Origin: CAZKCK01 sp964552325
GTDB taxonomy: Bacteria; Bacteroidota; Bacteroidia; Bacteroidales; TTA-H9
Assembly: GCA_964552325.1 (NCBI GenBank)
Contig: CAZKHA010000037.1
Span: 1-25,956, forward strand
Length of the DNA: 25,956 nt
Direction: 5' to 3'
Shown: positions 15,313-24,168 of the stretch, in pieces
Layout of the letters: every line of letters begins with the position of its first letter
How positions within the stretch are numbered: the first letter of the stretch is position 1
Position numbers and translations under genes: made by a program
Notes under the pieces: model-generated
Databases searched by the model: none
What the model was told of the DNA's origin: nothing
The model's input: the letters and a program-made list of their open reading frames with translations, nothing else

Positions 15313-16065
15313 TTGAAATTGAATATTTTACAACATAAAATAGATGTGTGCCTCTCACCGGCCATTTACAATAGTGTTTACGGGCAACAAGCCTATACAG
15401 TAGTAATAACGGATGTTTTACGGGCTACTACTACGGCTATCGCGGCCTTAGATTATGGTATTTCTGCCATTATTCCGGTGAAGGATTTAGAGGAAGCAAA
15501 GGAATATAAACGAAAAGGTTATGTTGTTGCTGCCGAACGCGATGGCTTGGTTCCAGATTTTGCTGACACCGGAAACTCACCCTTCGATTTAAGGAGACCC
15601 GAATGGATTGGTAAAACCTTGGTACATACCACCACAAATGGCACATTGGCTATAAACATGGCAAAACATCAAGCCAAAGTTGTTTTGGGTGCATTTGTAA
15701 ATATTTCATCCTTAAGTAAATATCTCTTGAATTTGAATTCAGATGTTTTGGTGCTTTGTGCTGGGTGGCGTGATGATTTTTGCTTAGAGGATACCATTTT
15801 TGCCGGGGCTTTGGCCGAACAATTGCTTGAATCGGGCAAGTTTTTTTTAGGTGGCGATGCAGCCTCAGCAGCCTTAAGCCTCTGGCGTGAAGCACAGCCA
15901 GATAGACTTAAATTTCTTGACAAGGCCACACATATAAACCGTTTACGTAAACTCGGACTTCAAGATTCCTTGCTTTTTGCCTTTACAAATGATGTTTGTA
16001 AAGCTGTTCCCGTTTTATATAACAATCAGCTTATTGATGCGTTAAATCTATCCAAATCACAATAA
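15313..16065 (+). CDS. comB: 2-phosphosulfolactate phosphatase (ComB family)
   Basis: Family members dephosphorylate 2-phosphosulfolactate to sulfolactate, a Mg-dependent step known from coenzyme M synthesis in methanogens and from sulfolactate-making bacteria. The conserved core begins IDVCLSP and continues with VVITDVLRATTTA, AAERDG, FDLGNSP-like text (FADTGNSPFDL), HTTTNGT and LCAGWRDDFCLEDT. The frame is open from a TTG at 15268, which has an AGGAAG just upstream; I chose the TTG at 15313 (MKLNILQHKIDV) because relatives start close to the IDVCLSP strand. A further TTG at 15319 is also possible. The stop is certain. The dipeptidyl peptidase III gene follows after 25 bases. No comA-like synthase is seen nearby. 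Confidence 0.85.
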   Translation: MKLNILQHKIDVCLSPAIYNSVYGQQAYTVVITDVLRATTTAIAALDYGISAIIPVKDLEEAKEYKRKGYVVAAERDGLVPDFADTGNSPFDLRRPEWIGKTLVHTTTNGTLAINMAKHQAKVVLGAFVNISSLSKYLLNLNSDVLVLCAGWRDDFCLEDTIFAGALAEQLLESGKFFLGGDAASAALSLWREAQPDRLKFLDKATHINRLRKLGLQDSLLFAFTNDVCKAVPVLYNNQLIDALNLSKSQ

Positions 16066-16090
16066 TCAACCCATTTATCAACTTAAAGTT

Positions 16091-18127
16091 ATGATTAAGA
16101 ATTATTTAATATTTGTACTAATGGTTTTAAGCTTAACCTCTTGCCACGAGCAAGAAAAGAAAGAGCAATCTGCCAGCGACTTTAAATGGCAGGTTGACCA
16201 GTTTGCTGATTTAAAAATCCTTCGTTACCAGGTACCTGGCTGGGATTCACTGAGCCTTCAGCAAAAAGAACTCGTGTATTACCTTAGCCAGGCTGCATTA
16301 TGTGGTCGCGACATCGTGTTCGATCAAAACTATAAATACAACCTTACGATACGCCGGAGCCTTGAAGCGATTTACGAGAATTATAAAGGCGATAGGAAAT
16401 CAGCAGATTGGGATAATTTTATGGTTTATTTAAAACGGGTTTGGTTTTCGAACGGAATACACCATCATTATTCCAACGACAAATTTTTCCCGGCAATTAG
16501 CCCCGATTATTTTGCAAGTTTGATACGTGATGCAAAGGTGGGGTTTCCATTATCCGAAGGCCAAGATATTGAAGCATTTATTGCTTGGATAACACCCTTG
16601 GTATTTGACAAGAACATAGCTCCAAAAAGGTTAAACCAAGAGGATGGCGTTGACTTGCTGTTAACTTCGGCTGGCAACTTTTATGAAGGTATAAGCGAAA
16701 AAGAGGCTACTGACTTTTATGATGCCATGCGCAAACCAAACGATCCACAGCCAATATCGTATGGTTTGAACTCGAAATTGGTAAAAGTTGATGGTAAGGT
16801 CCAAGAAAGCATTTGGGCCGTTGGTGGAATGTATGGTCAAGCCATCGAAAAAATTGTCTTTTGGCTTGAGAAGGCCATGGAAGTTGCAGAGAACCAGCAT
16901 CAACGCCAAGGAATCGAATTGCTGATAGCGTATTATAAAACGGGTTCGCTTAAAACTTGGGACCAATACAATATTAACTGGGCAGTTGATTCATCAAGCG
17001 TTGATTATGTAAATGGGTTTATAGAAGTTTATGGCGATCCAATCGGTTTAAAGGCTAATTGGGAGTCGGTGGTTGATTTTAAGGATCATGAAGCTACCAA
17101 GCGCACCATTATCATTAGCAACAATGCCCAATGGTTTGAAGATCATTCACCTATTGACCCCCGTTTCCGTAAAAAGGAAGTTAAAGGTGTTTCGGCCAAG
17201 GTAATTACTGTGGCTCAGCTTGGTGGCGATTGTTATCCGGCTACCCCAATAGGTATTAATTTGCCAAATGCTGACTGGATACGCAAAGACCATGGCAGCA
17301 AGTCGGTTACAATGGAAAACATCACCTATGCCTATAATCAAGCCTCACTAAACAGTGGAATGCTCGAAGAGTTTTGCTTTAGCCCCGAAGAAGTTAAGCT
17401 TGCGAAAGAGTTTGGCCCATTGGCTGATAACCTACATACCGATTTGCATGAATGCTTGGGTCATGGCTCAGGGCAGTTGCTACCGGGAGTTACTTCCGAA
17501 ATGTTAAAAAGCTATCAATCAACCCTTGAAGAAGCCCGGGCTGATTTATTTGCCTTGTATTACCTTCTTGATCCAAAGTTAATTGAATTGGGTCTGTTTA
17601 AAACTGTTGAAACGCCCAAAGCCGAGTATGCTTCGTATATCCGCAATGGATTGATGACCCAACTTACCCGCATTGAACTGGGCAAGAACATTGAACAAGC
17701 CCATATGCGTAACCGTCAATTAATTGCAAGCTGGTGTTATGAAAAAGGCAAATCCCAAAACGTAATCGAACGCAAACAACGCGATGGAAAAACCTTTTTT
17801 GTGATTAATGATTACGACAAACTAAGGAGCCTTTTTGGTGAATTGTTGACAGAGGTTCAGCGTATTAAATCGGAGGGAGATTACCAAGCTGGCAAAAATT
17901 TGGTTGAAAGGTATGCTGTAAAGATTGACCAGGAATTGCACAAGGAAGTATTGGAACGGTATGCCAAACTTAAGCTAGCACCTTATGGAGGCTTTATGAA
18001 TCCAGTGTTGGAACCCATTGAAAAAGATGGGAAAATAGTGGATGTGAAAGTTTCGTACCCCGAAGATTATGTTGAGCAGATGATGTGGTATTCAAAATCA
18101 TATTCTTTTTTGCCAAACATCAATTAG
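16091..18127 (+). CDS. Dipeptidyl peptidase III (M49), lipoprotein
   Basis: This zinc metallopeptidase releases dipeptides from the N-terminus of short peptides. The M49 zinc motif HEXXGH is HECLGH at residues 453-458 (ligands His453 and His458, catalytic Glu454). The second motif, usually EECRAE/D, is EEARAD at 480-485; Glu481 is the expected third ligand, with Ala in place of Cys. The N-terminus (MIKNYLIFVLMVLSLTSC) is a lipoprotein signal with LTSC lipobox, so the mature protein probably starts at Cys18 and is anchored in the envelope, unlike cytosolic eukaryotic DPP III. The cysteine inside HECLGH matches what is known of Bacteroides DPP III. Length (678) is normal. A terminator follows about 65 bases later. 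Confidence 0.93.
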   Translation: MIKNYLIFVLMVLSLTSCHEQEKKEQSASDFKWQVDQFADLKILRYQVPGWDSLSLQQKELVYYLSQAALCGRDIVFDQNYKYNLTIRRSLEAIYENYKGDRKSADWDNFMVYLKRVWFSNGIHHHYSNDKFFPAISPDYFASLIRDAKVGFPLSEGQDIEAFIAWITPLVFDKNIAPKRLNQEDGVDLLLTSAGNFYEGISEKEATDFYDAMRKPNDPQPISYGLNSKLVKVDGKVQESIWAVGGMYGQAIEKIVFWLEKAMEVAENQHQRQGIELLIAYYKTGSLKTWDQYNINWAVDSSSVDYVNGFIEVYGDPIGLKANWESVVDFKDHEATKRTIIISNNAQWFEDHSPIDPRFRKKEVKGVSAKVITVAQLGGDCYPATPIGINLPNADWIRKDHGSKSVTMENITYAYNQASLNSGMLEEFCFSPEEVKLAKEFGPLADNLHTDLHECLGHGSGQLLPGVTSEMLKSYQSTLEEARADLFALYYLLDPKLIELGLFKTVETPKAEYASYIRNGLMTQLTRIELGKNIEQAHMRNRQLIASWCYEKGKSQNVIERKQRDGKTFFVINDYDKLRSLFGELLTEVQRIKSEGDYQAGKNLVERYAVKIDQELHKEVLERYAKLKLAPYGGFMNPVLEPIEKDGKIVDVKVSYPEDYVEQMMWYSKSYSFLPNIN

Positions 18128-18191
18128 TTGAATGTACTTGTAATCAATACAATAACTTAAGGTTGCTTAGGTTGTTTATATGGAGTTAAGG

Positions 18192-18228
18192 GTGCCTCAT
18201 GAAAGTATTCGTTTTGTGAGGTACTTTT
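18192..18228 (+). terminator. Terminator after dipeptidyl peptidase III
   Basis: GTGCCTCA (18192-18199) pairs with TGAGGTAC (18217-18224), including one G-U pair, and four T residues follow. The short T-run makes it weaker than the others in the window. It separates the peptidase from the HAD-M23 cluster. Confidence 0.55.
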
Positions 18229-18265
18229 AATGTTATAGATATGAATGGGTTAGAATATTATTAGG

Positions 18266-18745
18266 ATGATAGAAGCACTTATTTTTGATTGGGGCGATAC
18301 AGTGATGCGCGATTTTCCCGAAATGCCTGGCCCGATGTATTCGTGGCCGCATGTTGAACTTGTACCCGGTGTTTTGCAAGTGCTTGAGCTATTTAGTTCT
18401 AAATATCAATGTGTTATAGCTACCAATGCAGGATGTTCTGATACCATCGCCATGCGTAAAGCCTTACAAAGAGTTGATGCTGAACGTTATTTTCATTTTT
18501 TCTTTTCTTCAAAGGACTTAGGTTACCAAAAGCCTGACCCACGCTTCTTTACCGCAATTTCTACTGCCATTGGCATTGCGGCTTCTAATTGCTTAATGAT
18601 TGGCAACAGCTACGAAAAGGATGTTTGTGGTGCATATGCTGCTGGAATGCAAACCATGCTTTTTAATGAAAATGCTACTGTTGGCCATTATCCGCAAGCC
18701 GGTGCCATTTTTCGGCATTTCGACCAACTAATCCAAGTATTATAA
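18266..18745 (+). CDS. HAD-superfamily hydrolase
   Basis: This is a compact Rossmann-type hydrolase of 159 residues, probably cytoplasmic. Motif I is DWGDT with nucleophile Asp8; motif II is Thr53 in IATNAG; motif III Lys89 is in YQKPDPRFF; motif IV is GNSYEKD (113-119) with Asp119. The position two after the nucleophile, normally the general acid/base Asp of HAD phosphatases, is Gly10, so chemistry may differ from a plain phosphatase. The cap is very small. The ATG at 18266 is well placed. Its stop TAA shares one base with the ATG of the M23 peptidase gene, so translation is likely coupled. The substrate is unknown. Confidence 0.85.
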   Translation: MIEALIFDWGDTVMRDFPEMPGPMYSWPHVELVPGVLQVLELFSSKYQCVIATNAGCSDTIAMRKALQRVDAERYFHFFFSSKDLGYQKPDPRFFTAISTAIGIAASNCLMIGNSYEKDVCGAYAAGMQTMLFNENATVGHYPQAGAIFRHFDQLIQVL

Positions 18746-20469
18746 TGCGAATATTTTCTAGTTTTATAGGTGCTTTACTATTGATTACTAGTGTTTTGAG
18801 AGCACAAGAACCCGTGTTAAAGTCAGGTTATATAAACCCAGTTGATATACCCGTGCGTTTATCAGGCACCTTTTGTGAGCTACGTCTGAACCATTTTCAC
18901 GCTGGTATCGACATTAAGACCCAATCGGTTGAAGGGAAGCTAATTCGTACGGTAGAGGATGGGTATATTTCACGTATTTTGGTATCCACAAGTGGATATG
19001 GCAAAGCATTGTATATTGCACACCCAAACGGGCGAACCACTGTTTATGCGCATTTGCTGCGTTTTGAACAAAAAATAGAGGAATATGTACGAAAAGCGCA
19101 ATATCAAAAAGAATCGTTTGATATTGAGTTGTTTCCAGAAAAAGACTTGTTTGTTGTAAAGCAAGGCGATGTAATTGCTTATTCGGGCAATACTGGTGGT
19201 TCGGAAGGCCCGCACCTTCATTTCGAAGTTCGTGAAACGGCTACACAGGTTCCTATCGATCCATTGTCGAATGGTTTTAAGGTTAAAGACTTTATTCGCC
19301 CAACCCTTACCTTGCTCAAGATTTATCCACAAGGATCAGGTTCGCATGTGGTTGGAAAACAAAACCCTAAAGAATTTTTTCTGGCCGGATGGGGCCCGGT
19401 ATATCGTTTGCGCGATTTTGATACCATATCTATTGGTGGAAATGCTTCCTTTGGCTTGATGGCCTACGATTTGCTCAACGACGAAACCAATAAAAATGGG
19501 TATTATTCTTCTGAACTCTTTATTGATAGCACTTTGGTACTCTCGTACGATTTTTCACGAATGCCTTTCGATGAAACCCGATACATTCATAGTTTATGCG
19601 ATTTTGCTGAATACCAACTTACAGGACGTTGGATTCCGCAAACCCGTATTCAACCTGGCAATAAATTAAGTGCATACAAAGCTCGTGTAAATGAAGGCGT
19701 TTATAGCTTTGCAGAGGGAAAGACGTATAAAATTAAGTATGTAATCAAAGACTATTATCAAAATGAGTCTATCTTGACCTTCTATGTAAAGGGCCAGAAA
19801 AAACAAACCCCTAATTCATTAAAATCTGCTAATTGTAATAAAGTTTTAAATTGGAAATCAGAAAGTAGCTTCGAAACCCCCGATTTTAAATTTATAGCTC
19901 CAGTGGGTGCTTTTTACGACACAGTTCATTTTTATTATAGTTCAAAAAACGCAACGCCAGCCTATTTGGCTCCTTATCATCGTGTTCATCGTAAAACAAC
20001 CCCCATTCAGGCTGCTTGTACTTTAATGATAAAGCCAAAAGATTTAAAACCTGAACTTTATGATAAGGCCATGGTTGTTAGGATAAATGATAAGGGAGCA
20101 CCGGTATCAGTGGGTGGAACCTATGAAAATGGTTGGCTTACAACTACCATACGCGTTTTTGGTACCTATAGCGTGTTGATTGACACCATTAAGCCAAGTA
20201 TTAAGCCCATCAATATCTCGGCCGGAAAGAATCTTGCTAAGCAAAAAACCATAAAAATCCAAATTCGCGATAATTTGGCTGGTATTAAATCGTATAGGGC
20301 AACAATAAACAATAAATGGATTTTGATGGAGTACGATGCCAAGGAATCGCTCTTAACATATACTATAGATGAACTATTGCTAAAACCTACCAATGATTTC
20401 TTTCTGGAAGTGTCTGATCAAAAAAACAATAAAGCATCCATTAAATTAAATCTTTCTTACTTAAAATGA
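18745..20469 (+). CDS. Exported M23-family (LytM-type) metallopeptidase
   Basis: This is a likely peptidoglycan endopeptidase of the cell envelope. A signal peptide (MRIFSSFIGALLLITSVLRA) precedes the catalytic domain at about 25-170. The zinc ligands are His52 and Asp56 in HAGID and His159 in HLHFEVR; His103 (YAHL) and His157 complete the LytM active site, so it looks active rather than a degenerate M23. Between the two halves lies a loop of about 30 charged residues (108-140). Residues about 170-574 are beta-rich and not recognised, and may bind substrate or partners. It overlaps the HAD gene by one base and the next gene by four bases (ATGA), which argues for a tight operon. No LysM or SH3 domain is seen. 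Confidence 0.92.
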   Translation: MRIFSSFIGALLLITSVLRAQEPVLKSGYINPVDIPVRLSGTFCELRLNHFHAGIDIKTQSVEGKLIRTVEDGYISRILVSTSGYGKALYIAHPNGRTTVYAHLLRFEQKIEEYVRKAQYQKESFDIELFPEKDLFVVKQGDVIAYSGNTGGSEGPHLHFEVRETATQVPIDPLSNGFKVKDFIRPTLTLLKIYPQGSGSHVVGKQNPKEFFLAGWGPVYRLRDFDTISIGGNASFGLMAYDLLNDETNKNGYYSSELFIDSTLVLSYDFSRMPFDETRYIHSLCDFAEYQLTGRWIPQTRIQPGNKLSAYKARVNEGVYSFAEGKTYKIKYVIKDYYQNESILTFYVKGQKKQTPNSLKSANCNKVLNWKSESSFETPDFKFIAPVGAFYDTVHFYYSSKNATPAYLAPYHRVHRKTTPIQAACTLMIKPKDLKPELYDKAMVVRINDKGAPVSVGGTYENGWLTTTIRVFGTYSVLIDTIKPSIKPINISAGKNLAKQKTIKIQIRDNLAGIKSYRATINNKWILMEYDAKESLLTYTIDELLLKPTNDFFLEVSDQKNNKASIKLNLSYLK

Positions 20470-23129
20470 TGCATTTACGAAGGATCTCGTTTCTTTTCGC
20501 AATTTTGATTAGCATGAGCGCAAAAGCTTTGGGCTCAAATGATTCCATTGTTTTGTGTTATCATTTTGATTCACTTGCGGTTAATAAACATGGTAACGCG
20601 GTCATTTCCGAATTGGCCAACGACAATGGATTGTCGCTGCGTAAATGTTCAATCCAATACAATTATACAGTTCAATTCAATGCATTTATACACGAGGGTG
20701 TGCAAGAAATAGTTATAAAACTTACCCCTAGCAAAGCCTCTGGGATAACCCGTTATCGAAAATATGATTTGGTACAAGTTCTTTGGCCGGGCAAAATTCA
20801 AGCTAAATTAGAGTGGTTCAACAATGACGGTAGCCAAAAGCAGTCTAAGTTTATTGTAATTCACAATCATACGGTTAAAACGCAATTGCCCACAAATGCA
20901 ACCAACATTAAATTGGATCTGCTTAAACCCATCATTGATGCGAGCTTTGAAAAGAATTTCAACAAGTTAAGTTCCTTAGTAAAAGACTATCAGGCTTTAC
21001 GGGTTGCATTACAAAGGGGGAACGAATTAATTGCATTGGCAGATTTTGATAAGGGTGATGCTGTGCTGTCTTTACTTTATTATGCTGAGGCATCTCGCAT
21101 AATTCAAAAGGTTGATTCGATGAACCTACAAGATAGCCTTCCCTTGCAAACAAATGATCCATTGGAGTTGCTTTTAAATCAAAAAACGCTTACGGTTGAA
21201 TGTTATCGCCGTAGTTTAGCCCTCGAACGCATACTCTTAAAAGGAAGGGATGACATGCCCCTGGATAGCAAAAAGGCAACACAACTTTTTGTAGAACTGG
21301 TGGCATATTGGGTAAAGCAGCCCGATTTTTTAAATCCTGCTCACAATAAGGTATTTACTGATTTTTCTACCTATAATTGGTCAGGTGACTGGTGTACAAG
21401 CCTTTCAAAACAGTTTTATACTCTTTTTGGGTTTAAAGATGATTATGAATTGCAGGCTTTTTTGAGAATACAAGGAACAGAAATTTTACACAGCCTTCAA
21501 GATATTTCAAATTTATTAATTGTAAATCAAAGTTATAACCAATCGGCAATGGTGATGGCTAACGCTATAAGGCTTGCGCGCAGTTTGCGAATGCATAATG
21601 AGGCTGATGCATTAGCCAGGTTAATAGCTAAGTCAACGGCAGGCATTTACACTTCTTATCTCCAGGTTGCCGAAAGTGCTATTGCCAATGGCCAAATGCC
21701 GATGGCCGAAAAGTATCTTAGCAAAGCCCTTGATTATAAGGCCAAAAACGGTGGTGAAATCCTTGATCAAATTTCGCAAGCAAATGCGTTTGAATTGTTT
21801 GCAAATGCCTGCCTTGCAAAAGCTGAATCTCTAAACACTTTGGGTAATTACGTTGATGCGCTGCAATACTTAAACAAAGCTAAAGAATATGCCCTAAGGA
21901 TTGGGTTTTATGTAAATGCCGAACAACTTCGCAACCTCCTATGCGATGTTCATCAGCATTTGTACGATGAAACCTTAATGCTGGCAGTAACAGAATTTAA
22001 GAATGGGAATCTTTTAGTGGGAGCGGAGTATTATAAAAATGCGCAAAGTATGCGCGTAGTAAATCAGCAGTTTATTCGCAAAAGGAATGAGGAGGATAGC
22101 TTATATCTGTCTGAGCGTAAAGGATTTATTGTTAGCTCGTTCAATCATGCGATGGTACTTTTAAACAAGAAACAAACCGATGAAGCATTCATATTGGCCA
22201 ATAGGGCATTATATGTTGCTGATTCATTGGAACTTATATCTGATTCAACAGTGTGTGCGCAGTTAATAGCAATAGGAACCAGCTTATTCGATTACAAAAT
22301 TAGCAGAACAGGCAGCGCATTATGGGATTACGAGCCTAGCAAGGCTTGGCAACATTGGCAACAAGCCGATCGAATAGCTGTTAATTTTTACTTGACTGAC
22401 TGTGAGCAAGTAAATGAGGAAATAAATGGATACAAAACAAAAATTGAGAATCTCGAATGTTTATTGAGCAAAAAGCAGTTCGACACCTATGCTGTAAAGG
22501 CCGAAGCCCATTATAATAGGCAAAACTATCTTGTAGGACAGGCCTTTGCCGATTCGGCTTTGAATTTGATTTCTCCCAACCACCGATGCATTATCGATAT
22601 GCGGTACTTGCAAATGATCCGTGAAAAGTTCGCTGCATCGGCCAAGTATCAGCAAATGATAAGTAAATTGGAAGTTGCGTATTCGCTTCAAAAACCCGAT
22701 ACAATAGATGCTTTAAGAAGTAAACTTCATCGGTTTTATATTCTACACCAAGCCGAGCTTAACACTTTTTCGCAACCTACGGTTGAATGGTTTTTAAACA
22801 GCCATCAGCGCATTGATTTGGTTGATTTTTATCTTCAACGGATGTTTAAGATGGGAGATTACGCGCATTGCATCAAGCTGTTGGATGTATTACGGATAAA
22901 TGGGTATAAAGTCGAAAATACTGTCGAGTTTCAACAAGACTTGGGTAAAGCAATGGCTGATGCCTCAAAACTGGAACCAGATTTTGTAAAAATTGAAAGC
23001 TACCTTGATGAGTTAGTGCCTGATAAAGTTTGGTTTGCCAGCTACCGCCAAGCTTTTATTGATAAATTAATGCCTGTTATTCAGCAAATTAAAAATAAAT
23101 TGAATGAAATGAACAGCAAAGGAAGCTAG
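20466..23129 (+). CDS. Exported large helical-repeat protein of unknown function
   Basis: This protein of 887 residues has a signal peptide (about 1-23, ending AKALG). An N-terminal beta-rich segment (about 25-145) may be a small sandwich domain. From about residue 155 the sequence is nearly all helical; clear TPR-like pairs lie near 395-425 and 445-480, for example NGQMPMAEKYLSKALDY and LGNYVDALQYLNKAKEYA. The rest reads as degenerate helical repeats. No catalytic motif is seen. The start overlaps the M23 stop as ATGA, giving two adjacent Met codons; the first was chosen because it fits coupled translation. Position between the M23 peptidase and a putative outer-membrane barrel suggests a periplasmic scaffold or adaptor, but this is inference. 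Confidence 0.85.
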   Translation: MMHLRRISFLFAILISMSAKALGSNDSIVLCYHFDSLAVNKHGNAVISELANDNGLSLRKCSIQYNYTVQFNAFIHEGVQEIVIKLTPSKASGITRYRKYDLVQVLWPGKIQAKLEWFNNDGSQKQSKFIVIHNHTVKTQLPTNATNIKLDLLKPIIDASFEKNFNKLSSLVKDYQALRVALQRGNELIALADFDKGDAVLSLLYYAEASRIIQKVDSMNLQDSLPLQTNDPLELLLNQKTLTVECYRRSLALERILLKGRDDMPLDSKKATQLFVELVAYWVKQPDFLNPAHNKVFTDFSTYNWSGDWCTSLSKQFYTLFGFKDDYELQAFLRIQGTEILHSLQDISNLLIVNQSYNQSAMVMANAIRLARSLRMHNEADALARLIAKSTAGIYTSYLQVAESAIANGQMPMAEKYLSKALDYKAKNGGEILDQISQANAFELFANACLAKAESLNTLGNYVDALQYLNKAKEYALRIGFYVNAEQLRNLLCDVHQHLYDETLMLAVTEFKNGNLLVGAEYYKNAQSMRVVNQQFIRKRNEEDSLYLSERKGFIVSSFNHAMVLLNKKQTDEAFILANRALYVADSLELISDSTVCAQLIAIGTSLFDYKISRTGSALWDYEPSKAWQHWQQADRIAVNFYLTDCEQVNEEINGYKTKIENLECLLSKKQFDTYAVKAEAHYNRQNYLVGQAFADSALNLISPNHRCIIDMRYLQMIREKFAASAKYQQMISKLEVAYSLQKPDTIDALRSKLHRFYILHQAELNTFSQPTVEWFLNSHQRIDLVDFYLQRMFKMGDYAHCIKLLDVLRINGYKVENTVEFQQDLGKAMADASKLEPDFVKIESYLDELVPDKVWFASYRQAFIDKLMPVIQQIKNKLNEMNSKGS

Positions 23130-23145
23130 GTTCGCGCTTCTTAGT

Positions 23146-23153
23146 TAACTTTG
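23146..23153 (+). promoter_or_regulatory. TAACTTTG box directly before the barrel gene
   Basis: TAACTTTG at 23146-23153 matches TAnnTTTG exactly. The expected start, six or seven bases downstream, falls at the ATG of the barrel gene (23160), so a transcript from here would be leaderless. No -33 TTTG is visible. Confidence 0.3.
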
Positions 23154-23159
23154 CCTATT

Positions 23160-24146
23160 ATGTACCCAAGGATTCTAATCATTGCTCTATGCCTTAGCCC
23201 TGTTTGGGGGTATGGGCAAAGCCATGGATTGCCTTCGGGGCTTAGTACCGTGTTTGCGCGCTTTTCGTGTTTAGACGATAGTGTGGAGAATATTGCTGTT
23301 TACACCGGTGCCTTTGGTTCCTATACCAACTCAGCATTTAATGGTACTTCAAAGTATGAAGCAACGTTAGATTTTTCTGATTATTTACGAGTGGGGACTT
23401 TTGTATCGATTGACCGCAGATTGTACCGGAATTGGACGGTTGGTTTTACCATACCCTACATATTGTCAAGTGTTTATCGTACCACTTCGTGGTATCCTGC
23501 CGATACTTATACCCAAAGTGGAATTACGGAGATTAAGCTTAGGCTAGGCTATAACCAACAATCACGAAAAATTAAGTTTTATACGGGCGTTTCAACCGAT
23601 CTACCACTTCAAAAAGGACGAAGGGCGTTTACATCACCCACCATCTCAATTGGTAATGATGCTTTTTGGGCTTTTGGTGCCGATGCAGGAATAATTAGAT
23701 CGCTTTCTGCCAACCTTAAAGCCTTTAGCTCATTGGAATTAAGCCTTTATGTTCCAAAAAGCGGAAGTTTGGTGGAGGGAAGCCAAGCCATGATACTAAG
23801 TTCAGATTCAGTGCAATCTATCCAAGCACAAATAGCCTTGCGATCCTGGGCCTCGTTTAATGTTGGGTTTGTACTGAGGAGTCATAATTTCGACTATAGC
23901 CTTGCATATGAGCTATATGCTGAAACAGCGGATAATATCAAACAATTAATCCCTGCAGGGTTTCTTGAGCAAACCGCTACACTTGAAACCATGAAAGGTA
24001 AGCCTGCCTGGAATCATAATTTGAATTTTGGCCTGTCTACAACAATAGAAGGGATACGGTTAGGCATTGTAGCAAAAGCTGCTGTGGCCGGTCATGGCAC
24101 ATTCGATGAAAAAATTGTACTTTTAATAGCTGGAATTACGTTATGA
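23160..24146 (+). CDS. Putative outer-membrane beta-barrel protein
   Basis: A signal peptide (MYPRILIIALCLSPVWGYGQ) is followed by about 300 residues of alternating hydrophobic and polar positions with many aromatic residues at strand ends, such as YRNWTVGFTIPYIL, IKFYTGVSTDLPL and FDYSLAYELYAE. The protein ends GIRLGIVAKAAV...IAGITL, a plausible last pair of strands. This suggests a barrel of about 12-14 strands, probably an outer-membrane channel or structural barrel; the family is not recognised. I chose the ATG at 23160, since the frame's earlier TTG lies within a TAACTTTG box. It follows the helical-repeat gene by 30 bases and precedes pepE by 22, in the same direction. Confidence 0.8.
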   Translation: MYPRILIIALCLSPVWGYGQSHGLPSGLSTVFARFSCLDDSVENIAVYTGAFGSYTNSAFNGTSKYEATLDFSDYLRVGTFVSIDRRLYRNWTVGFTIPYILSSVYRTTSWYPADTYTQSGITEIKLRLGYNQQSRKIKFYTGVSTDLPLQKGRRAFTSPTISIGNDAFWAFGADAGIIRSLSANLKAFSSLELSLYVPKSGSLVEGSQAMILSSDSVQSIQAQIALRSWASFNVGFVLRSHNFDYSLAYELYAETADNIKQLIPAGFLEQTATLETMKGKPAWNHNLNFGLSTTIEGIRLGIVAKAAVAGHGTFDEKIVLLIAGITL

Positions 24147-24168
24147 AACCATTATAAATTATTTGAAT

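Noticed and set aside
15650..15929. Two minus-strand frames inside comB
   Set aside because: They overlap each other and lie fully antisense to a recognised ComB-family gene.
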